Below, piece by piece: positions 56,424 to 64,000 of a stretch of DNA of 64,000 bases. Under the pieces are notes generated by a model. The model did no database searches and was not told the origin of the DNA. It saw only the letters and a program-made list of their open reading frames with translations. Each line of letters starts with the position of its first letter. The stretch's first letter is position 1. Origin of the DNA: Metridium senile (lineage: Eukaryota; Cnidaria; Anthozoa; Actiniaria; Metridiidae); the NCBI GenBank assembly GCA_949775045.1, contig OX459101.1, positions 20,093,316 to 20,157,315 of the forward strand, given 5' to 3'. The position numbers and the translations under genes are program-made.

Positions 56424-57116
56424 CTCAAGTATGTTAAGGCCTGGGTTTTTCGTTGTGAAAAGACCCCCCGCCAATAATTAAGATGTTGGCTTCGTACTTT
56501 CAAGATATTGGCTAGTTTTCAAAGAAAGTCGCTGTGGATGTTAATATCAGAGTCCTTAATGTTTTAGTGCTGATTTTTACGAGGTCACGTGGTATATGAC
56601 GTCATAATAGCAAGAAAACACTCAAAATTTATGCGGTCGTGAGTTTAAGATAAAGATAAAAACGAAAAGCCAAAAGTTGATAAGGAATAGATGACAAATA
56701 ATTTCACGTTTGGAGAACTTGAATTCGATAGCTTGGTAGGGAGATATAAGGGGATTTTGAATAAGAATTATGGTCACGTGACCTGTTTTACAAAATATCT
56801 CCTTAACAGTAAGTGATAACCACATTCTCCAAGCACAGTCCTGTAGAAACCTTGTAGAGAAGTACATTTAATGTATAAGTTTGTTTTATCTATTCAAACT
56901 CGCGACCGCATTTTTAAAGGAAAAACGAAATCCCTTATCCATCTAAACTAGTCACGTGACCACCCTTAGTTCAAAATTACAAATTAAGGATGAGCAGTAG
57001 TCCGAGATCTATTAATGTACCAAGTTTTAATAAAATCAGATGAGTTTTGTGGCAATGACAAATAAAAACGTTTTTTCGTGAAACACGGCTAAAACCCAGG
57101 CCTTAACATACTTGAG
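56424..57116. mobile_element. 693 bp TIR element inserted before exon 2 of GCM copy 2
   Basis: Perfect 26 bp terminal inverted repeats beginning CTCAAGTATGTTAAGGCCTG and continuing GGTTTT; subterminal CACGTGACC/GGTCACGTG-type motifs occur inside. GCM copy 1 is the empty site: GTGTTTGTGTT joins directly to ATAGCCCCTC there. The only apparent target duplication is TT. The right end lies six bases before the exon at 57123, so nearly all of the original polypyrimidine/branch region is displaced by element sequence. Confidence 0.9.
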
Positions 57117-57122
57117 TTATAG

Positions 57123-60100
57123 CCCCTCTTCGTATCAATGGCGCAGAGATTGTCAGCAAGTTCAACAGTGCTTTGGCTTCCATCTTCCCCACCGACAGGT
57201 AGGCTATAGTGTCTTCTTTGGCTAGTTAGAACAAAAACACTAGAACCATGAAATAAAAACAAAATAGTTACTAACTAATAGTTTTTATTTAGTGACTATT
57301 TAGTCAGTATCGCTCAACCAGAAACATCAAATACAAAAGGGAACAATACCTCATTACAACTTTACTTGTCTTTAATAGTGACTAATAGTCACTAAAGAAG
57401 AACTGTTACACACTAACAATTTGATTTTGTTTCATGGATATAGTGTTTTCGCTCTATGACCACCATTGACTTTCATAAATAAAAACCCAATCTTAATAAA
57501 CAAGCACCACCATAAGAAAGAACAAGTAGAAATATGTATTTTTGGAAAGTTTTATTGCTATAAATATAATTCAAGTGAAGGTATTTGGAATCAAAATTAC
57601 AATTTGTATGTGTTCAGTGAACTGTTTCCTTGCTAGCCTCGTTGTGATATTCTCATAACTTCTCAAGAATTTGATATTTTTGTCTCAAACTATTTACTTT
57701 TGTTGATGTCATTCTAATCTATAATTTTGATGTAGTGGTCGATTAAGATATGAATGTATGGAACCAAAAATTCTGGACGGGCGACTTGCTTCGTCTAGGC
57801 AACTTGTCTGTCCTCTTGTGTTAATCGAATCGTTTATATTGTGTCCAGGCTGTCGGCGATAACTAGCAGAGAAGACGATAGAGGACTGGTGACGACACTA
57901 CCACATCTCATTCACAAGTCAGGACGGTTTGTGTAAGTATGACATTAGTTCATTGTTTCATTCATTCACCCATCTAGAAATTCATACATTTATTTACTCA
58001 TCCATCCATCCATCCATCCATCCATCCATCCATCCATCCATCCATCCATCCATCCATCCATCCATCCATCCATCCATTCATTCATCCATTCATCCATCCA
58101 TCCATCCATTCATTCATCCATCCATCCATCCATCCTTTCATTCATTCATCCATCCATCCATCCATCCATCCATTCATTCATCCATTCATCCATCCATCCA
58201 TCCATTCATCCATTCATTCATTCATCCATCCATCCATCCATGCACCTATTCATTCATTCATTTTTTTTCTGTACTCTGTTCGTTATTTTTCCTTGTATGT
58301 ATAACTGTATTGTATTTGTTTTAGTCCATCGTTGTGGTTTCCTGATAGTTCAATTCGTAGTCCTATCTACCACCACACCTATCCATGTATAACAACAAGA
58401 ACACCAGAAAACAGCCTGGTGCACTCACCCAACCAACCAACCAATAACAACCTACATAGTGTAAGTACTATGACTCGATTATGGTGATGATGGTGGTCAT
58501 AATTATGATGATGGTGGTGATGATGTTGATGATGATGATGGTGGTGATGATGGTGATGGTGATGATGGTGGTGATGATGGTGATGATGGTGGTGATGATG
58601 GTGATGGTGGTGGTGATGATGATGATGATGAATATGATGATTTTGGTGATGATAATGGTGATGATGGTGATTATGATGAATATGATGATTATGATGATGA
58701 TGATGATGGTGATGATGGTGATGATGGTAATGGTGATGATGGTGGTGATAATGATAATGATGATAGTGATGATGATGATGATAATAGTGATGATAATGGT
58801 GTCGATAATGATGATGATAAAGATAACGACGATGATGATAATAATAACGCTTGTTTCCAATCTGTAGCCATCAGTGGAGTACGATGAGTTCAACGAGTGG
58901 GTCGATGGTTCGTGTAAGCTTCGTTATTCCACATACAGCCGTGAATCGCAGGCTCACATCTCTGGCTGGGCCATGAAGTACACTAACAATCACAATAAGT
59001 ATGTCTTGAAGAAGACGTGTGTCGGAGTTCTGTTATGTAGTGAAGATTGCTCGTTGCCTAATGGATTGAAGGTTGTAGTACGACCTGCTATCTCTGATAA
59101 AGGTGAGATATGCTACTATCTTAATTACTTGTTTGTTTGTTTGCTTGTCTATCTGTTTGTGTGTTTGTTTGTTTGTTTGTTTGTTTGTTTATATATTAGT
59201 TTGTTTGTTTGTTTGTTTGTTTGTTTGCTTATTTGTTTGTTTGTCTACTTGACTGCCTGCTTGATTGTTTGCTTTTTTGCTTTTTTTGTTTGTTTGTCTG
59301 TTTGTTTGTTTGTTTGTTTGTCTGTTTGTTTGCTTCCTTCCTTGCTTGCTTGTTTGTTTGTTTGTTTGTTTGTTTGCTTGCATGTCTATCTATCTGTTCT
59401 GTTTGTCTGATTTTTTTGTCTCTCTTTGACTCTCGCTTTGTCTGTGTGTTTGTCTGTGTGTTTTCAGTATTATCTACCAATTGTAATCAAGACGGACTAT
59501 TTATTATATCTTTTTAGTGAAAGAAAGACAAATCGGTCAGTCCTGCCCCAACGCAACCTGTGACGGTGTACTCACACACAGAAAATGTACAGGTAACCCA
59601 AACTACACAGTAACGCAATATATATATATTGTATCGCAGTCTACACTGTAACACAATGCATAGAGTAACGCAATCTACACAGTAACACAATGCATATAGT
59701 AACGCAATCTACACAGTAACGCAATATAAAGTGTCACACTATATGCACATAAACGCAATTATTACATAGTAAAGCAATGTATATATTGTACACAGCAACG
59801 CAACAGAAACAGCATCACAATGTATTAAGTAACGCAACAAACACAATAACAGACAATACACAGTAATGCAATAATAAACAGTAACGCATGTATAGAGTAA
59901 CACAATGCTTTCAGTAACGCAATTTATACAGAACACAATGCATATAGTAACGGAACAGAAACAGTAACGCAATAAAACAGTAACACAATGTATACAGTAA
60001 CGCAATGTAAAGGTAAATAATTTCTTGTCACGCAGGAAACAACGGCTATCCTGTCACGCATTTCTGGGTCCACCAAGAAGACGGTATTTACTTCGAAGCC

Positions 60101-60886
60101 AAGGGAACACATGATCACTTCAGGCCCCAGGCACGTAGGGCCACTCCTGACAGGAACCATAGTAGAAGTCGTATTACAACCCCTAAACAAGATGGTCCTA
60201 TTGATGGTGAAGGAGATAATGACGATAAAGAGAGCCAGGTGAGAATGGAATGTAAAACTACTAATACAATGACGTCTTACAATCATGTCACAGCTAAATA
60301 GTCATCATGAATTATCAACAACAACATTATTATTATTATTACTATTACTATCACCATCATCATCATAATCATTACCACCATCATTATAATCACCATCACC
60401 ATCATCATTATTAACACCATCACCATTATTATCAACATCATCATCATCATCAACAACATTATTATTATTATTACTATTACTATCACCATCATCATCATAA
60501 TCATTACCACCATCATTATAATCACCATCACCATGATCATTATTAACACCATCATCATTATTATCACCATCCCCAACATCATTATTATCAGCATCATCAT
60601 CATAATCATTACCACCATCATTATAATCACCATCACCATCATCATTATTAACACCATCATCATTATTATCACCATCCCCAACATCATTATTATCAGCATC
60701 ATCATCATAATCATTACCACCATCATTATAATCACCATCACCATCATCATTATTAACACCATCACCATTATTATCAGCATCATCATCATAATCATTACCA
60801 CCATCATTATAATCACCATCACCATCATCATTATTATCACCATCACCATCATCATCATTATCATCTCAATCATCTTCATCATTATT

Positions 60887-60917
<31 letters not shown>

Positions 60918-62911
60918 ACTATGATCACCCAACACAGGGGCCTCTCCCTTTGCGTTTGGGTGTGGCAGAAACCAACCAAAAACCGAAGGGAGAGCGTACT
61001 GGGAACGTGCTGATCATCATCATCATTGATTTTTAAGTGACGATATTTTTTTCATTCATCTAGAAAACAAAAGAACAGAAATCACTCGACACACCAAAAC
61101 GAGGACGAAAACGAAAACACAACGGTCCCCACCTTCCCCTCCCAAAGCTACTTAACCCTCACTTAACCATCGGTCAAACGTCACACACTGAGATATTACG
61201 AGGATTCTCATTGGACGAAGAAGAACAATACGTTTGCGTCACGTTACCAGAAACTGAGCACGTGATCCAGCGGGCACTAGCGGCACGTGACCACGCATCT
61301 ATATCAACATACGGAAGATTATACTTATTGTGTCAGACGTTCCCGGATGTTGTTCCTGGTTTTAATCTTCTAGAGACGAGAATAATTTCCAATGATGTGA
61401 TTGGATGGCCGGTTGTCATGGCAACGTTATATCGTCGGGGTACGAGGGAGGGTGTCATTCAGCACATGAAGACAATGGCACGCTTGTGTTCGTCACCTAG
61501 AGAAGAGATCTTCTCACCGAAGGTAATATTGATGATGATGGTGATGATGGTGGTGATGATGGTGATGATGATGATGATGGTGATGATGATAATGATGGGG
61601 ATGATGATGATAATAATAATGATGATGATGATGATGAAATTTTTGAAAATGATGATTGTGACGACGACATTGATATAATGATTATGGTAAAGATAATGAT
61701 GATAAGGATTGCGTTGATGAAAATTATATCATGATAATGAAGAGTTAAATTATGATGGTGATGATGATAATGATTAGGACAACAATTATGATGACAATAA
61801 TGATGATGATGATAATGATGATAACGATGATGGTGATAATGTTGACGATAATTATAATGACAATGATGAAGATGATGGTTGTGATGATGATGATGATGAT
61901 GATGACGACGATGGCTATAATGGTGTTGGTTCATTATAATACCTATACTCCCAATCACCATCATCCATCAACCATAAACAAACCATTACTATCTCTAGTG
62001 GCAAATGGTCATCCACGACTTCACCCCAGAACAATCCCAGCTTGCAATCGAAGCCATCGTCAACATGATTATCAACTCGCAAGTCCAAACTCTACTGAGA
62101 GTATTCCAATACAAAAGCGTGAGCTCGCTCTACAAGATGTTACGGGAAAAGGTCACTAGCAGTATACAAGGTTTTCAGTCTCACTTTGAGCTGTGTAAAA
62201 GAGAGATTATATCTCGATTACAAGACCCTGTGATGACGATGAAGTTCTGCGAGACGATGAAGAGACTGACGGACGAGGGGTGTAGTGTACAGGAGTTCGT
62301 CAATGCTGACTGTTTGTTATCAGGTTGGTAAAACAGTCATTATCATCGCTATCATTATCATCATCGTCGTTGTCAACATCATTACCTTTTTTTATCATCA
62401 TCATCATTATTGTTATCATCATTATCATCATTTTCATCATCATTGTCATCATCATCATTGTCATTGTTATCATAAATATCATCATCGTCATTGTCATCAT
62501 TATTATCTTTTTAATCAGCATCATTATTATTATTACCATCATCATCATCATCGATCATTGTTATCCTCAACATCATCATCATCATCATCATCAAAATCAT
62601 TAACATAATTATTATCATCATCATCATTATCATCGTCAAAATCATCATCACCATTTTGTAATCCGCATCATTATCATCATCATCATAATTGTCATAATTG
62701 TAACCATTATTATCATCACTATCATCATCATCATCATTATCATCATAGTCATTATGATCATCATTCGTTCACACAGGCTGTGCCCTGGGCTCCGTCATCA
62801 GAGAGTTCTGGAATTTCTGGGGAAGTACCTTGATTGCACCCAAAGTCTTCCCTGTGACGTCATCGATGAGCTCATACAACGAACGAACCGAGATGTGGAG
62901 AAAATCAATAG
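57123..62911 (+). CDS. gcm: GCM-domain gene, copy 2: exons 2-10 only (576 codons)
   Basis: Exons 57123-57198, 57849-57932, 58325-58460, 58868-59102, 59518-59592, 60036-60238, 61064-61522, 61999-62323 and 62777-62911. Each has exactly the length of its copy 1 counterpart (76, 84, 136, 235, 75, 203, 459, 325, 135 bp), with intact splice sites and no stop. Protein changes are few (Q to R in [12 protein letters not shown] to NN near NQPT); most differences are silent (e.g. VTHFW in exon 7), which suggests selection or a very recent copy. The GCM domain is complete. Missing: a match to exon 1 (no in-frame Met before the GCM domain's WAMKY) and to exons 11-12, expected near 63.7 kb. It is either a truncated duplicate or joined to new end exons outside the window. 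Confidence 0.88.
58000..58262 (+). repeat. ATCC microsatellite, GCM copy 2 intron 3
   Basis: A long pure CATCCATCC run (about 20 units), then mixed ATTC/ATCC; shorter and more uniform than in copy 1. Confidence 0.95.
58480..58850 (+). repeat. GAT microsatellite, GCM copy 2 intron 4
   Basis: About 370 bp of GATGATGGTG; the same intron in copy 1 has only about 65 bp (38315-38378). Confidence 0.95.
59120..59402 (+). repeat. TTTG microsatellite, GCM copy 2 intron 5
   Basis: Homologue of 38.69-39.03 kb, fewer CTTG interruptions. Confidence 0.95.
59600..60012 (+). repeat. ACAGTAACGCAA repeat, expanded, GCM copy 2 intron 6
   Basis: Over twenty degenerate units of CAGTAACGCAATATAC and CAGTAACACAATGCAT; about 2.5 times the copy 1 length. 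Confidence 0.9.
60320..60918 (+). repeat. ATT/ATC microsatellite with ~120 bp higher-order unit, GCM copy 2 intron 7
   Basis: Blocks of CATCATCATAATCATTACCA, CCATCATTATAATCACCATC and ATCATTATTAACACCATCA repeat about five times; copy 1 has fewer. Confidence 0.95.
61528..61925 (+). repeat. GAT microsatellite, GCM copy 2 intron 8
   Basis: GATGATGATGGTGATG immediately after the exon 8 donor and again before 61.92 kb; homologue of 40.69-40.96 kb. Confidence 0.9.
62336..62770 (+). repeat. ATC microsatellite, GCM copy 2 intron 9
   Basis: Homologue of 41.37-42.15 kb, about 340 bp shorter. Confidence 0.95.
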
Positions 62912-62947
62912 GTAGGCAATGACGTCATAGATACATTAATAATATAA

Positions 62948-63460
62948 ACAATATTCGCGGCCGATCTGTATGCGATATCCAGTGGCGAGTCTATATCTCA
63001 TACAGATCGGACGCGAATATTGTGTAGTACTTATGAAAATGCAACGTTATTTCTTTCATATTTTACTAAAATTGTCAAGATAGCAGTAAATCTGGTCCTG
63101 AAAATTCAAGTGGAAACTTATGCAAATCAGGACGATTTTGTATCTAAAATACAACCGTCACGGACGTGATTTCTTTTGTAAAATTCTCATTAATTATTCA
63201 TGAATTTTATAAACACATCTATGATATTACACGATATATTTTTATGAAACTCTCAAAAATTCTCAACAAAAATCATAGCCGCGTGAAGACGGTTGTATAT
63301 TAGATACAAAATCGTCCTGATTTGCATATTAAGTTTTAACTTGAATTTTCTCGACCAGATTTATTTTTATCTTGACAATTTTAGTAAAATATGAAAGATC
63401 AAAAGAACGTTGGACTTTCATAAGTACTATACAATATTCGCGTCCGATCTGTACTATAAA
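62948..63460. mobile_element. Foldback MITE, family A, after exon 10 of GCM copy 2
   Basis: Same element and same position as 42.65-43.19 kb: ACAATATTCGCGGCCGATCT at the left, CAATATTCGCGTCCGATCTG at the right, arms with AACGTTGGACTTTCATAAGT and AAATCAGGACGATTTTGTAT. Confidence 0.9.
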
Positions 63461-63564
63461 ACCCCCAAGCGCCGTAACTACCCCTATTTTGTTTAAGACA
63501 TTTAGGGACCAGACACCCCCTAACATCACATTTGGGAGAATGACTGACAAATTTCTGGATGTTA

Positions 63565-64000
63565 AGTTTATAGCTCTGTTTTAGTTTGGTCTACTGTATG
63601 CTTCATTTAGTTTTAATTCCCTAGACACATTTTGGTTATTATAATTTATTCGGTTTCTTTGTATTTTTTTGTGCCTATGAATTTTTAGTTTAGTACACAC
63701 TTGGACTCCGTTGTAGTTAGTTGTATTCGGTCGCTATCGACAGTTTTTTGGAGGTTTAGACGTTCCTTCACGTATACTCAAATGAGTCGTTTGTGCATCA
63801 AATATTTGTAAGTATTTTCGTTTAATTAGTTTTCTGTTTAGTATATAGTCTTAAGTTGTTCACTGTTACCTTTAGGAACTGATGTACTTAGTGGAATGTC
63901 ATGTTCAAGTAAAATGTACGAATCTACCCGCCTTAGTTAATTTGTGAATTAACAAACGTTCAAATATTTGCCCGGATATGGAGTCCGACGTTATGAATCA
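63565..64000. other. End of window, no homology to GCM copy 1
   Basis: After GACAAATTTCTGGATG the two GCM regions diverge completely. This stretch is AT-rich, has no counterpart of exon 11 ([14 protein letters not shown]) and no feature I can name. Confidence 0.6.

Noticed and set aside
59189..59517. Leu/Cys/Val-rich or Lys/Gln/Thr-rich ORFs in the TTTG array (also 38.6-39.2 kb)
   Set aside because: Tetranucleotide repeat inside a GCM intron; open by composition only.

Overview
This is nuclear DNA from an animal. It is AT-rich, its genes are split by GT-AG introns, and it encodes metazoan families: macroH2A, a CENP-U-like kinetochore protein, GCM-domain transcription factors, a TRIM-NHL protein and a uromodulin-type D8C domain. 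The many tRNA-derived SINEs, short terminal-inverted-repeat (TIR) elements and 50-117 bp minisatellites suggest an invertebrate, plausibly a non-bilaterian such as a cnidarian or sponge. I cannot name the species. There is no sign of prokaryotic organisation. LAYOUT: 1-5.2 kb holds the 3' nine exons of a CENP-U-like gene (+). 7.17-17.88 kb holds a complete six-exon macroH2A gene (+), 376 aa. 17.9-19.8 kb is nested TIR and minisatellite DNA. 19.89-20.82 and 23.71-24.72 kb hold two intronless paralogues (-) with an N-terminal fold that looks PIN/NYN-like, followed by Cys/His zinc fingers. 24.7-36.1 kb has no gene I can support and carries at least four dispersed satellite families. 36.10-44.37 kb holds a complete 12-exon GCM-domain gene (+), 697 aa, with a long unrecognised C-terminal region. 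44.5-46.1 kb is minisatellite. 46.64-48.79 kb holds an intronless TRIM-NHL gene (+) interrupted by one frameshift. 50.60-51.58 kb holds the last two exons of an EGF-like/D8C gene (-). 51.6-56.4 kb is repeats. 57.12-62.91 kb is a second, nearly identical copy of GCM exons 2-10 (+), lacking visible counterparts of exon 1 and exons 11-12. HOW IT FITS: CENP-U-like and macroH2A are both chromatin proteins, but their adjacency may be chance. The most informative part is the pair of GCM copies. Exons are almost unchanged while intron microsatellites have been rebuilt, and each copy has its own transposon insertion for which the other copy is the empty site. In two unrelated genes (CENP-U-like and macroH2A) the 3' end of an exon with its splice donor has been copied into an adjacent GAT microsatellite. 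No database search was possible; family names rest on motif recognition and remembered family sequences.
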